Shown here: positions 1-8,510 of the stretch, in pieces
How the letters are laid out: each line of letters opens with the position of its first letter
Numbering within the stretch: the first letter of the stretch is position 1
DNA from: Phycisphaerae bacterium
Lineage (GTDB): Bacteria > Planctomycetota > Phycisphaerae > UBA1845 > UTPLA1
Direction of reading: 5' to 3'
Length of the DNA stretch: 64,000 nt
NCBI GenBank assembly: GCA_035275405.1
Contig: DATEMU010000003.1
Coordinates: 1,054,001 to 1,118,000, forward strand
Program-made: the position numbers and the translations under genes
The notes under the pieces: generated by a model
What the model was told of the DNA's origin: nothing
Database searches by the model: none
What the model saw: the letters and a program-made list of their open reading frames with translations, nothing else

Positions 1-489
1 CGCGTGCAGCGGCCGGTCCGCCTCCAGCGTCTCTTTGATGAAGTCCACGCCGGGCGAGCGGTGAAGCTGCGACACGATGACGCGCTCGGCCCCGTTAATG
101 ATGAACTCCCCGCCGCCGATCATGATCGGGATATCGCCGAGGTAAATCCGGTCTTCGAAGATCTCGTCCTTATCCTTGCGGTGCAGCTTGCAGCGGATGC
201 GCAGCGGCATCCCGTAGGTCAGGCGAAGCTGCCGGCACTCGTCCGGCGTGTAGCGCGGCTTGCCCAGCGAATAGTCGAGGTACTCCAGGACGATGTTCTC
301 GTCATAACTGGAGATCGGGAAAACTTCCCGCAACAGGCCCTCAAGACCGGTCGGAGTCCGGTGCTCGGTCAGCGTGCCCTCCTGAAGGAAGCGCTTGTAG
401 GAGCCAACCTGAATCTCGATCAGATTCGGCATGGCCATCGCGTCGCCGAGTTTGCTGAAAGAACGAATCTCTTTGGTGACGATCATCAT
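1..489 (-). CDS. rpoB: DNA-directed RNA polymerase subunit beta, N-terminal part
   Basis: Only the first 163 codons lie in the window; the rest continues past position 1. The reading frame runs from ATG at 489 without a stop. It contains the strongly conserved beta N-terminal block FIINGAERVIVSQLHRSPGV (about residues 133-152), preceded by IPIMIGGGE, as in the beta protrusion. The start begins MMIVTKEIRSF with no strong Shine-Dalgarno sequence, so the second Met (486) is equally possible. The product is the catalytic beta subunit of RNA polymerase. rplJ/rplL, which usually sit just upstream, are absent here: the next gene upstream is a cytochrome on the same strand, more than 400 bases away. 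Confidence 0.95.
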   Translation of the reverse strand, partial: MMIVTKEIRSFSKLGDAMAMPNLIEIQVGSYKRFLQEGTLTEHRTPTGLEGLLREVFPISSYDENIVLEYLDYSLGKPRYTPDECRQLRLTYGMPLRIRCKLHRKDKDEIFEDRIYLGDIPIMIGGGEFIINGAERVIVSQLHRSPGVDFIKETLEADRPLHA

Positions 490-925
490 GCACCCTTTGA
501 ACAGACCAGCGTGTGTGGTGTTGAAGCGGCTTCGATGTGCCGCGCTGCGGCGCGGACCGACCCGTTCGCGCGCGCGGAGCGGGCGTGGGGGAGGCCACTC
601 TGTCGAAAAGAGGACCCGGAACGATTCGCCAACGGCGAGTACGTCATCGAGGAGCGCGCGGTCGAGCCGACGTTAAGTACCCAGGGACTGTCCTCCGCGG
701 AGGCCATCTGGCGTCCAGCCGACCAGTCCCACACCCGATCAGCCAATTCCCGCCTCCGCGGCGGAGAAGTCAGTCAGTATAAGCGAGTTACGGGAAGGTG
801 CCAGTGGAAAAATATTAGGCGCCGAAAACCTACATAAATATAGTGGCAAAAATAAGATATGATTCGGCCCTTGTTTTTCCTTTGGTCCTATTCGACCCTT
901 ATGGCCCTGGCGTCCTTTTTCATTT
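490..925. other. rpoB upstream leader, no gene
   Basis: No convincing gene in this 436-base gap. Open frames here lack family motifs and overlap each other on both strands. It holds a candidate rpoB promoter (776-804, minus) and, near 863-912, a run of CCTT/TCCT words resembling the dispersed simple-sequence islands found elsewhere in the window. If the promoter is right, rpoB mRNA has a leader of roughly 280 bases. Confidence 0.5.
776..804 (-). promoter_or_regulatory. Candidate sigma70-type promoter for rpoB
   Basis: On the minus strand CTGGCA (799-804) is followed after 17 bases by TATACT (776-781). The -10 matches consensus at five of six positions and the -35 at four. It points toward rpoB. 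There is no supporting data beyond the match and its spacing. Confidence 0.35.
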
Positions 926-1750
926 CTACTCCAACCCCTCCCCATCCAGCAAAAAACCATCGTTCCGGTGCGCCTTGCAATCCAGTCCGCGCTTCGGCGT
1001 CTTTTTCTTTTCGCGTTTGATCGCCGCTATCTCCTTCTTCAATTTCTTCACTTCTTCCGGTGTCACCTTGTCTATCGCATCCGCCGGCGCATGAAGTAGC
1101 CGCAGCCTCTGCCAAAACGTCGCCGCCGACCCTTTCGGCTTCTTCGTACGTACTTGCAATAGCCGCGCGAGGATCGACACTCGCTCTGCCGACTTACGCG
1201 CCTCCCGATCGTCTTTCGCCTTTGGCGCGCCCTTCGCCCCGCGGCCGGTCTTGGCCAGCAACTCGCCAAATTCGTTGTGCGGTTTGCGACCCCGACCTTC
1301 GCCCGGCCCTCCGTCCTTGTGACAAATGTTGCAGCTCACGACCGACTGAATCCGTTCGGCCGTCTCGGCGTCCGGTTTGTCTTTCGCATTGGCCGGGCTC
1401 TTCCGCGCCAGGATCTCCACCCAGTTCGGCACGCCGTCGCCATCCACATCTCGATCGTCCGCCGCGGTCTCATCCCCGTTTTGCTTCCGCCCGCCCTTCG
1501 CGTCGCGCTCCAGCCGCGCAATCCGGTCGGCCAGCGGCATCGACTTGGGCTGCGCCGCAATCCGCTCGCCATAGGTGTTTAGCTTGTTCCCCGCAGCCGT
1601 CGTATGACACGACACACACGACGCCATCCGGCTGATCAGTAGCACCCGCACCTGCTCATAGTGCCGCTCCTTCGCCGACGCCGGCATGACTTGAACCAGG
1701 AAACTCAGCCCAAATCCGATGACAAAAAGCAGGTAATTCCGCCCCGACAT
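926..1750 (-). CDS. Exported diheme-type cytochrome protein with calcium-binding-like motif
   Basis: 274 residues. An N-terminal signal peptide (hydrophobic residues about 6-22, ending ASA) directs export. Two c-type haem attachment motifs are visible, CVSCH at about 45-49 and CNICH at about 140-144, so the protein should carry two covalent haems in the periplasm. Between them lies DRDVDGDGVPNWVE, a thrombospondin-type-3/EF-hand-like Asp-rich calcium motif common in planctomycete exported proteins. The C-terminal third is rich in Lys/Arg/Glu. The family is not recognised; an electron-transfer or redox-sensing role is inferred from the haem motifs only. It is followed in the same direction by the distant rpoB; atpC starts divergently on the other side. 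Confidence 0.75.
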   Translation of the reverse strand: MSGRNYLLFVIGFGLSFLVQVMPASAKERHYEQVRVLLISRMASCVSCHTTAAGNKLNTYGERIAAQPKSMPLADRIARLERDAKGGRKQNGDETAADDRDVDGDGVPNWVEILARKSPANAKDKPDAETAERIQSVVSCNICHKDGGPGEGRGRKPHNEFGELLAKTGRGAKGAPKAKDDREARKSAERVSILARLLQVRTKKPKGSAATFWQRLRLLHAPADAIDKVTPEEVKKLKKEIAAIKREKKKTPKRGLDCKAHRNDGFLLDGEGLE

Positions 1751-1867
1751 GCCTCCATATTAGAGCCAGTAGCTTCAATCTCAAAGAGCAGGTAGCGAGA
1801 TCGAGGAGGGCGGGAGTCTTTGCTTACCGGCCTCCGGATTTCTTGCCTTCCTCCGACCCCTGCCTCC

Positions 1868-1945
1868 GCCAATCCTGTAAATCTCGTAAATCCAGTCATT
1901 TCCCTCTGCCCATTCCGCATTCCGCATTCCAACTTCCGCATTCGC
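1868..1945. repeat. Dispersed simple-sequence island
   Basis: The gap between the cytochrome gene and atpC contains CCTGTAAATCTCGTAAATCC and a tandem ATTCCGC word. The second is the complement of the GCGGAAT tandem repeats at 39.4-40 kb, so this belongs to the same repeat families as the large mosaic region there. Confidence 0.55.
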
Positions 1946-1980
1946 TTGACCCCTCGTCCATTCCCCCTTAATAAATCCCC

Positions 1981-2379
1981 ATGGCCACCGACCCCATCAC
2001 CTGCTCCGTCATCACCCCCGAACGCCAGGTCCTCCAGACCACCGCCAATTCCGTCGTCTTCCCCGCCCACGACGGTCTCGTCGGCATCCTCAAGGACCGC
2101 GCCCCGTTGCTCTGCGAACTCGGCGCCGGCCCGCTCCGCGTCGAAGGCGGCGGCGGCACCAGGGAGTTGTTCGTGGATGGCGGTTTCGCCCAGGTCCTCG
2201 ACAACCAGGTCACGATCCTCACCGAGCGGGCCATCCCCGTAGAAGACCTCACCCGCGAAAAGGCCCAGGCCGCGCTCTCCGACGCCGAAAAAATGCCCGC
2301 CTCCGACGAAGCAGCCGTCACCGCCCGCCAAAAAGCCATCGACCGCGCCAAGGCCCAGATCCACCTCGCCAAGAAATAG
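1981..2379 (+). CDS. atpC: ATP synthase F1 subunit epsilon
   Basis: 132 residues, the usual size for the bacterial epsilon subunit, which couples the gamma stalk to the c-ring and inhibits wasteful ATPase activity. The N-terminal beta-sandwich is recognisable: ITCSVITPERQVLQTTANSVVF then PAHDGLVGILKDRAPLL, the conserved 'G.hG.l..h.pl' block. A C-terminal helical hairpin rich in Ala/Lys follows (EKAQAALSDAEK, then ARQKAIDRAKAQIHL). Start ATG at 1981; only a weak ribosome-binding sequence precedes it. No other atp gene is next to it; the upstream gene is divergent and the downstream gene is a methyltransferase, so it is detached from the operon it normally closes. Confidence 0.92.
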   Translation: MATDPITCSVITPERQVLQTTANSVVFPAHDGLVGILKDRAPLLCELGAGPLRVEGGGGTRELFVDGGFAQVLDNQVTILTERAIPVEDLTREKAQAALSDAEKMPASDEAAVTARQKAIDRAKAQIHLAKK

Positions 2380-2645
2380 CGTCTGCCCCGAACCTTCCCG
2401 GTATACCCGCCTGGGCGGGCCGTGGCCGGTGGCGGTCGGATTCCCGCACGTCGCGAGGGCGTGCTGGTGGGTTTGATCGCTAGGTGGACCGGCGAAACAG
2501 GCTTGGAAACCTGCCACGCGGCTTGTGCCGGAGTGAAGTCGTGGACAAAAAGTCTCCGATGCCACCACGTCTTTCCGTGTCCCGATTTGCACGAGGGCGG
2601 GTTATGTTAGACTTTTGGTGACGCGCTTGGCCGTGTTTGTAAGCC

Positions 2646-3482
2646 ATGACGACAAGTGACTCGACGGAACGTACCCCGCCCGCCTCAAAGGTCGACTTCT
2701 ATGACTCGACCTACGGCCGGTTTGACGATTCACTCTACCGGGAGATCCGCCAGGAGACGTGGCAGGACGACTTTGGCCAGAATGGCTGGATCACCGCGAG
2801 GGAGCAGGATGAATTCATCGAATGGCTCTCACTCCGCCCGGGACAGCACGTGCTGGACATCGCTTGCGGCTCGGGTGGGCCGTCGCTCAGGATCGTCGCG
2901 CAAACGCGCGCCACTGTCGTTGGGGTCGATATCCATCCCGACGGAGTCCGCACGGGTCGGCAAGAGGCCGCCCGCCGCGGTCTGTCCGACCTGGCTTCAT
3001 TCGAGGTGATCGATGCGCAAGGGCACCTCCCGTTCGCAGACGGTTCATTCGATGTTGTCATCTGCATTGACGCGATCAACCACCTTGCCGATCGGACCAA
3101 AGTGCTCACCGAATGGGCCCGGGTGCTCCAACCGGGTGGGCGTCTGTTGTTTACCGATCCGGTGGTCGTTACGGGTCCGCTCACAAGCGAGGAGATCGCC
3201 GCGCGCAGTTCAATCGGCTTCTTCCTCTTCGTCGCACCGGATACCAACGAGCGCATGCTTATCGACACAGGATTCCGGTTGACGAAGAAAGCCGACTTGT
3301 CAGGTGCGATCGCTCAAGTCGCGACGAACTGGCACGCGGCTCGTCAGAAGCGGGCCGACAAGCTGAGAATCATTGAGGGCGTTGAGACGTTCGAGGGTCA
3401 GCAGCGATTCCTGAGTGTTGCGGCCCGGCTCCCGCTCGAGCGACGCCTCTCACGATTTGCATACCTGGCGTGCACGCTCTGA
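2646..3482 (+). CDS. Class I SAM-dependent methyltransferase
   Basis: 278 residues. Motif I LDIACGSGGPSLR (about residues 70-82) binds S-adenosylmethionine; VVGVDIHPDG is the acidic loop after beta-2; DVVICIDAINHL and VLQPGGRLLFTDP are the motifs after beta-4 and beta-5. The layout resembles small-molecule methyltransferases of the UbiE/sarcosine-methyltransferase type, including a C-terminal helical region. The substrate cannot be told. It stands alone between atpC and the cysteine synthase; no operon is evident. Confidence 0.85.
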   Translation: MTTSDSTERTPPASKVDFYDSTYGRFDDSLYREIRQETWQDDFGQNGWITAREQDEFIEWLSLRPGQHVLDIACGSGGPSLRIVAQTRATVVGVDIHPDGVRTGRQEAARRGLSDLASFEVIDAQGHLPFADGSFDVVICIDAINHLADRTKVLTEWARVLQPGGRLLFTDPVVVTGPLTSEEIAARSSIGFFLFVAPDTNERMLIDTGFRLTKKADLSGAIAQVATNWHAARQKRADKLRIIEGVETFEGQQRFLSVAARLPLERRLSRFAYLACTL

Positions 3483-3601
3483 GCATCGTCGTGCTCGCTC
3501 GTCGGCTCGCCCCGGGTTCGACTTAGGGGATGGAGGCGTGGGTCTGTCAGTAGGGGGCTTTGGCCACGGTCGAAATACTCGATTAAACTCATCTCCGACG
3601 C

Positions 3602-4630
3602 ATGAGCACCCTCCTGCAATCCGTCTCGACCCCCACCGTTGTCGACACCCTCACCGCCCTGATCGGCCGCACGCCGCTCCTGGAGATCCGCTACCGCCTT
3701 AAGGGCTCCCCGCGCCGCCTGTACGCCAAGTACGAAGTCATGAACATGACGGGGAGTGTGAAAGACCGCATGGCCGCCCACATCATCCGGCGGGCCTACG
3801 AATCCGGCGAGTTGCAGCCCAATAACACGATCGTCGAAGCTTCGAGTGGGAATACCGGCATCTCCTTCGCAGCGATCGGCCGCGCCCTGAGCCACCCTGT
3901 ACGCATTTACATGCCCAACTGGATGAGCCAGGAGCGCGTGCACCTGATGCAGAACTTCGGCGCGGAGGTCGTGCCGGTCTCTCGCGAGCAGGGCGGCTTC
4001 CTCGGCTCGATCAAGATGGCCGAGGAATTTGCCCAGGCGACGCCCCGTGCCTTCCTGCCGAGGCAATTCGACAATCCCGCCAACATCGAAGCCCACGAAT
4101 TCACTACCGGCCCGGAGATCGAAGAACAACTCCTCGAGTTCGGCATGCAGGCCGACGCCTTCGTGGCCGGTGTGGGTACGGGTGGCACCGTCATGGGCGT
4201 CGGCCGTTACCTTCGACGAAACGGTCGAAATGTTCGCGTGCATCCGCTGGAGCCGGCCAACTCACCCACGCTTCGCACCGGTTGCAAGGCCGGCAAACAT
4301 CGCATCCAGGGAATCTCCGACGAGTTTATTCCATCCATCGTGAATCTCAAGGAATTGGACGACATTGTGGACGTGTGGGACGGCGACGCCATCCTCATGG
4401 CCCAGTTGATCTGTCGATCTCTGGGCCTTGGCGTAGGCATCTCGGCCGGCGCGAACCTGGTCGGTGCAATAGGGTTGGTGGAGGCTCTCGGTTCCGACGC
4501 CACCGTCGTGACCGTCCTGAGCGACTCGAATAAGAAGTATCTTTCGACCGATCTGTGCCGCGAGGAGCCCGTCCGCGACGACTACTGGACGCCCAGGGTG
4601 CAATTCGAATGCCTCCGCGCCGTTCGATAA
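3602..4630 (+). CDS. PLP-dependent cysteine synthase family protein
   Basis: 342 residues of the fold-type II PLP family that makes cysteine from O-acetylserine and sulfide. Lys54 in GSVKDR is the predicted Schiff-base lysine; ASSGNTG (80-86) binds the substrate carboxylate; GTGGT (192-196) holds the PLP phosphate; SAGAN (281-285) replaces the usual SSGAA near the pyridine nitrogen. The MSQER segment after the Asn loop is more like CysM than CysK, so I do not fix a symbol. A cystathionine beta-synthase-like role is less likely because no CBS domain follows. Its 3' end overlaps the next lipoprotein gene by 22 bases. Confidence 0.88.
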   Translation: MSTLLQSVSTPTVVDTLTALIGRTPLLEIRYRLKGSPRRLYAKYEVMNMTGSVKDRMAAHIIRRAYESGELQPNNTIVEASSGNTGISFAAIGRALSHPVRIYMPNWMSQERVHLMQNFGAEVVPVSREQGGFLGSIKMAEEFAQATPRAFLPRQFDNPANIEAHEFTTGPEIEEQLLEFGMQADAFVAGVGTGGTVMGVGRYLRRNGRNVRVHPLEPANSPTLRTGCKAGKHRIQGISDEFIPSIVNLKELDDIVDVWDGDAILMAQLICRSLGLGVGISAGANLVGAIGLVEALGSDATVVTVLSDSNKKYLSTDLCREEPVRDDYWTPRVQFECLRAVR

Positions 4631-5145
4631 CTCCCGTTTGCCTCGCGACTCTTGGATTGGCTCTTGGCCTCTGTGGCTGTGACGCGGGATTCTACCCGGA
4701 CCAGAATCTGTTTGTGCCGCTGGAGGTGCTGGCCCGTTCGGACGAGGCCGTCGTCAGGCTCTACACCGCCCCGGTCCCGCTCATTGGGCTGGTCGATGTC
4801 CACACGTGGTTCGTCGTGAAACGGGCGGAGGCTCGTCAATTCGATCGCTGGGAATCGTGGGCCGTGGTCATCCCGCCGGAGGGATTCATCATCAAAAACC
4901 GTGAGGAGCCGGAGGGCGATCTGGCGGGCTTCGGCGGAGTCCGGGTGCTGGCGGAGCTGCGCGGGCCGGCGGCGACGCCGATCATCGACTTCCTCGAGAC
5001 GCGGGCCGAGGAGTACCCGTGCGTCAGCGTGTATGTCGTCTTGGGCCCCAACAGCAACACCTGGACGCAGTGGGTGCTGGATCAGGTGGGCTGGCCGGTC
5101 GAACTGCCGCCCACGGCGATCGGGAAAGACGCGGCGTGTCCTTGA
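4609..5145 (+). CDS. Exported lipoprotein, DUF3750-like
   Basis: 178 residues from the ATG at 4609, chosen because it gives a proper signal sequence (MPPRRS, hydrophobic core, then LCGC lipobox; Cys at about 22). An upstream in-frame start at 4555 lies deeper inside the cysteine synthase gene and would spoil the signal. The mature part contains WESWAVVIPPEG and, near the C-terminus, VVLGPNSNTWTQWVLDQVGW, which reminds me of the GPNSNTF motif of DUF3750 proteins; this is from memory. Function unknown; probably translationally linked to the cysteine synthase through the 22-base overlap. Confidence 0.7.
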   Translation: MPPRRSITPVCLATLGLALGLCGCDAGFYPDQNLFVPLEVLARSDEAVVRLYTAPVPLIGLVDVHTWFVVKRAEARQFDRWESWAVVIPPEGFIIKNREEPEGDLAGFGGVRVLAELRGPAATPIIDFLETRAEEYPCVSVYVVLGPNSNTWTQWVLDQVGWPVELPPTAIGKDAACP

Positions 5146-5272
5146 GGCGAAAGGACAAATCGAAGACGCAAGAAAGGCTGGTCGACGAAGGGCTGGAGGT
5201 CGGTTGTAGCCGGTTACCTGAGTCCCAGCACATTGCCGCCGGCAAGGAGACGAATGGCCTCCTTGAGGAAAT

Positions 5273-5695
5273 TCAGGACTCGCGCGCCATACTCGCGACT
5301 TTCTTCAATCGTACAAGCCTGCCCTTGCGCTTCACGATGTTCTTGTAGTCCCACTGAATCTCGATCGACTTCTCGAGCCACCTTTTGAGGTCCTTGGCGA
5401 CAATCTGATCGACAGACGTGTACCTCGCTTCGGCGGCCTTGAAACTGCCCTCGGTCTCCAGACCACGCTCATCGAAGGATTGGCCGCTCCAGAACAGGAG
5501 GCGGATGCAGTCCTTGAGCTTGCTGTAGCCGACAATCGGGTTCCCGTCGAGGAACCAGACCGGGTGCCGGTGCCAGATCTTGTTCTCCGCGTCGGGCAGG
5601 TGTCGATCGATGGCCTTGGCGAGGGCGTCACAGATGCGCTTGTCGCCGGTCGATTGGGCCGCGTTGTACGCGAGAATGTCTTTGTGAATCGGCAT
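5273..5695 (-). CDS. DUF1801 / YdhG-like domain protein
   Basis: 140 residues. The start ATG (5695, MPIHKDILAYN) is chosen because sequence upstream of it shows no coding signal. Typical features of DUF1801 proteins are present: AKAIDRHLPDAENKIWHRHPVWFLDGNPIVGYSK and LLFWSGQSF, the block that forms the YdhG/Fra-like fold, then a basic C-terminus. Members are small cytosolic proteins without established activity. The gene follows the membrane protein at 5782 in the same direction, 86 bases downstream. Confidence 0.75.
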   Translation of the reverse strand: MPIHKDILAYNAAQSTGDKRICDALAKAIDRHLPDAENKIWHRHPVWFLDGNPIVGYSKLKDCIRLLFWSGQSFDERGLETEGSFKAAEARYTSVDQIVAKDLKRWLEKSIEIQWDYKNIVKRKGRLVRLKKVASMARES

Positions 5696-5781
5696 GGGGG
5701 TGTTCCTTCGATCGCGGTGGCGGCGCATCATCGCGCCGGCCGCCCCCGGCTGCAAGCGAGGGTTAGGCCGCTCACTTGTCA

Positions 5782-6609
5782 TTATTGCGCATCTCCTGCC
5801 CGCCGGAGCAGCACGGCGCCCAGTAAGCAGGGCATGATCCATGGAATGGCCGGGATACCGGCGATCACACCTGGCCGCGTGTACAACGGTGCGGTGTTGG
5901 CGGAGATTTCCGGGAACTGGAGACCCCTCAACACCAGGAGCAGCACGAAAATCCCGCACGCTATCACGTAAGCACGGGTAGCGCCGCGGCCAAGAAGGCG
6001 CGCCTGCCCCAGCGCGACGGCGAATATCCCGGTCGTAACGTAGGTCATCAGGCATGCGAAGAATTCGAGCGCGCTGTAGAGCGTCCCCAGAATCGCGGGC
6101 GGAGGGGTCTTGTCCCCGCCCATGGCCACGGCAACGTGCGCGAGGGACATGTTAAGGCAAACGAGATAGGCCCCACCGGCGGTTACGTTCGCGGCGAAGC
6201 CGATGGTCGCGTAGAAGCGCTCGCCGCCTTCGTACAGAGCCTCTTTCAGGACAACGAATGCGCTGGTCACAAGGATCGAATTCGAAACAAGGACCAGATA
6301 ACGCATGTAGTTCTCTCGTACGGTGGCCTGAAACGGTGGACCAATTCCCACCCACAACAGCGAAATGATTGCCCAGGGCAGGATGAAGAGGACGCCAGCC
6401 AGCGCCAATTTTCGCGCCCCGGCCTCCTTGAGGCCGATCACACGGGCGCCGACGGACCACGCGGCGATCACGACTGCTGTGAACAGGAGGCCTCCGATTC
6501 CTTGATATACACCCACACTCCGCAGAGGACGTGCGCTAACAGCTGCAACAGCGAGAAAGGGGAGCACGCAAAGGAAGATGTACGCGATACGGCGAAAACC
6601 TTGGTTCAT
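5782..6609 (-). CDS. Polytopic membrane protein, unknown function
   Basis: 275 residues from ATG 6609, which has AGGAGA six to eight bases upstream; an in-frame codon at 6636 lacks this. Seven or eight hydrophobic spans are visible (for example IAYIFLCVLPFLAVAAV, GGLLFTAVVIAAW, LALAGVLFILPWAIISLLWV, AYVIACGIFVLLLVL). No enzymatic motif or transporter signature is recognised. It lies ahead of the DUF1801 gene and behind a likely terminator hairpin at 6781-6829. Confidence 0.7.
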   Translation of the reverse strand: MNQGFRRIAYIFLCVLPFLAVAAVSARPLRSVGVYQGIGGLLFTAVVIAAWSVGARVIGLKEAGARKLALAGVLFILPWAIISLLWVGIGPPFQATVRENYMRYLVLVSNSILVTSAFVVLKEALYEGGERFYATIGFAANVTAGGAYLVCLNMSLAHVAVAMGGDKTPPPAILGTLYSALEFFACLMTYVTTGIFAVALGQARLLGRGATRAYVIACGIFVLLLVLRGLQFPEISANTAPLYTRPGVIAGIPAIPWIMPCLLGAVLLRRAGDAQ

Positions 6610-6947
6610 CGAGGTCTCCTCAGTAACCCGTTTCACGGGCGGCCCAACCGGCCGCTTTCATGCGATGATCATACACGGGGCCACCATCGCCTGATTCGGT
6701 CGCAGTAAGCTTCTTACTCCTGACCGAAGGTTCGTCGCAGTGCGGGCTCCTCGTACTCTACCACGAAGGGTTAAGAAAAGGTGTCAGGATGAATTATGGA
6801 GATCACAAAAATCTTCCTGACACTTTTTTCGCGCGAGCATATTTGCAAGAAATCAGCCAGGCCTCCGACTCCGAGGCATGGTGCTAGTTGAGCCGGTCGC
6901 GCCACTGGTCGAGTGTCCGTACAAGCAAGGTCTTCATGCAAGGGTTA
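6610..6947. other. Intergenic region with hairpin
   Basis: No gene seen in this 338-base gap between two minus-strand genes. It carries the Shine-Dalgarno sequence of the 5782-6609 gene and the inverted repeat at 6781-6829. Confidence 0.5.
6781..6829. repeat. REP-like inverted repeat / possible bidirectional terminator
   Basis: GTGTCAGGATGA (6781-6792) pairs with TCTTCCTGACAC (6812-6823), 11 of 12 positions, across a 19-base A/T-rich loop. Six T follow on the plus strand, and the minus-strand reading is followed by CTTTTCTT. It can therefore end transcription of the FKBP gene (minus). GTGTCAGGA palindromes are also typical of REP-like repeats spread in many genomes, and this may be one of those. 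Confidence 0.55.
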
Positions 6948-7268
6948 TCACGCTTCGATCTTTACCGACTTGATGGTCACGATCAAGGCAGCGTTCTTAG
7001 GAATGCGATCAAGTTCTTTGTCGCCGTAGCAAAGATGAGGCGACGCCTTGAATTTCCGCATACCACCTTCACGCATTCCCTCTATGCCATACCTGAGGCC
7101 GGCGATGATGTTGCGATCGTCGAGAGCAATCGTGTCCCACTGCTCTTGAACCAGGAAGTCTCCGTGACTCAGTTGCATGTCGTACAGAATGCGCACTCGA
7201 TCCGTCGATCGGAGAACTGCGCCTGAACCAGTCGAATCCTCGATGATCTTTATGCCAGACTTGGACAT
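6948..7268 (-). CDS. FKBP-type peptidyl-prolyl cis-trans isomerase
   Basis: 106 residues from ATG 7268 (MSKSGIKII), preceded by GAAGG; an in-frame extension to 7364 overlaps the next gene and is not favoured. The FKBP core is clear: VRILYDMQL, then IAGLRYGIEGMREGGMRKF, SPHLCYGDK, and the closing strand IPKNAALIVTIKSVKI. The usual 'G..FD' segment is replaced by EQWDTIALDD, so the active-site Asp context is altered and proline isomerase activity may be weak. Single domain, no signal peptide, so cytosolic. Confidence 0.82.
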   Translation of the reverse strand: MSKSGIKIIEDSTGSGAVLRSTDRVRILYDMQLSHGDFLVQEQWDTIALDDRNIIAGLRYGIEGMREGGMRKFKASPHLCYGDKELDRIPKNAALIVTIKSVKIEA

Positions 7269-7341
7269 GGATTCGCCTTCAGGATCCACCGGTCTCAATC
7301 GGAACGAGAGCCAGCTTCTTGTTCCATGTCGCAGCAGCTTC

Positions 7342-7977
7342 TCATCGAGCACTTGCCTCGTCATCGGCGACAGGGCAGCTCAGGCTGTTGCTATACATCC
7401 CCGACCGATCGAAGCAGCAGGGGCGTCGCTTCCCCTTGGCGAGCATGTCGCAGGCCGTCGCGATGCGTTTCACGCGAGTCTCCGCCTTTTTGCCCGAATT
7501 GATCCAGTGAATGAAGTCCCGTCGCGCGGCCGGCGTGATGTCCGACCACGCCTCCCGCGCCTTCGGCGGGGCGGCCGCGAGCGCCTTCCGCAGATCAGTC
7601 GGCACTTTCGGTTCCGGTTCCTCCGCCACCGGCGCGATTTCCAGCGTGACGACGTCTCCCGCCTCCGCGCCCGCGGTTTCGCGCATTTTGCGGTCCACTT
7701 TGAGCCAGTGGCCGCCTTGGCCGTCCGGCTCGAGCGTGGCTCGAAGGGGGCGGCCATTGAGCGTGCCTTCCACGGTCACCTGTCCCCGCGACGGAAGTTT
7801 CGCACTGGCTTCTTTAGGCAGGGTCAGAAAGGTCCACGCGACGGTATTCCCGGTCGCCTTCGGTTTGAGGAGTGTCGCACGGAAATGGATCGTGGAATTG
7901 GTCTTGGAATCGCCGCCGTTGCTTGTTGTAAGGGGGCGACCGACCTTCGTTGACTTGATGGACGTGTTGTTGGCCAT
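7342..7977 (-). CDS. DUF1905 / YdeI-like protein
   Basis: 211 residues from ATG 7977 (MANNTSIKSTKVG). N-terminal half matches DUF1905, a small beta-barrel (IHFRATLLK, TLPKEASAKLPSRGQVTVEGTLNG). The C-terminal half is the YdeI/OmpD-associated helical domain (VPTDLRKAL, AREAWSDITPAARRDFIHWI, KAETRVKRIATACDMLAKGKR). After the usual end at GKRRPCC there is a further tail of about 20 residues. Such proteins are linked to bacteriocin tolerance in a few species, but the role here is unknown. Confidence 0.82.
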   Translation of the reverse strand: MANNTSIKSTKVGRPLTTSNGGDSKTNSTIHFRATLLKPKATGNTVAWTFLTLPKEASAKLPSRGQVTVEGTLNGRPLRATLEPDGQGGHWLKVDRKMRETAGAEAGDVVTLEIAPVAEEPEPKVPTDLRKALAAAPPKAREAWSDITPAARRDFIHWINSGKKAETRVKRIATACDMLAKGKRRPCCFDRSGMYSNSLSCPVADDEASAR

Positions 7978-8009
7978 TGCGTTCACTCCAACGATGGACT
8001 CTGCGACAT

Positions 8010-8387
8010 TCACCGACGGCCGCGAAAGCTCCTCAGGAGACGATGAAGGAATCTCGGCTTCAGCAGTGGTTGCGAGCCTAGCCGTTCGTTCCACTCGCCG
8101 GACGCGTTGCGCACCAGATGTCGGTTTCCGATGCGCAACTCGGTCCCGGCGGCGTGGTCAACAAACTCAACGAACTGCGGCGCAAACCACAGTTGCTCGT
8201 TCCTGGCGTCGATCATCACGTTGATGGCGAAGTCCTCCGTCATCTCGCCGATGACTTCGACACCGGTGACAGAAGGCGTGGTCTCGCCGTAGACTCTGCC
8301 GGTCAATCCCGCGAGACCGAGACTTTCCGTAAGCGACGTCGCCCGAATGCGAACATGATCGCCAAAACTGGGAGTGATGTCGCCCAT
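8010..8387 (-). CDS. Hypothetical cytosolic protein
   Basis: 125 residues from ATG 8387 (MGDITPSFGDHVRIR); a longer frame from a TTG at 8447 is possible. It is rich in beta-strand-like segments (DHVRIRATSL, GLTGRVYGETTPS, GVEVIGEMTEDFAINVMID, LWFAPQFVEFVDH), suggesting a small SH3- or KOW-like barrel. There is no signal peptide or catalytic motif. It sits just upstream of the YdeI-like gene, 32 bases away, and may be cotranscribed. Confidence 0.6.
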   Translation of the reverse strand: MGDITPSFGDHVRIRATSLTESLGLAGLTGRVYGETTPSVTGVEVIGEMTEDFAINVMIDARNEQLWFAPQFVEFVDHAAGTELRIGNRHLVRNASGEWNERLGSQPLLKPRFLHRLLRSFRGRR

Positions 8388-8510
8388 GTCGAATAACGTA
8401 TGGCCGTTGAGCAACCGGGGCGGCGCACGCGCGACGCTCGACCGCAAGTAGATTATACCGTCGCGGCGGTTCGCTCCAGCGGCGGGCTATGCCACTAAGC
8501 AACTGCCCGG

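Noticed and set aside
2406-2420. A terminator after atpC (CCCGCCTGGGCGGG)
   Set aside because: Only five base pairs and no T-tract; too weak to call.
7177-7953. Plus-strand frames opposite the FKBP and YdeI-like genes
   Set aside because: Both minus-strand genes have recognisable domains; the plus frames are Arg/Pro-rich shadows.
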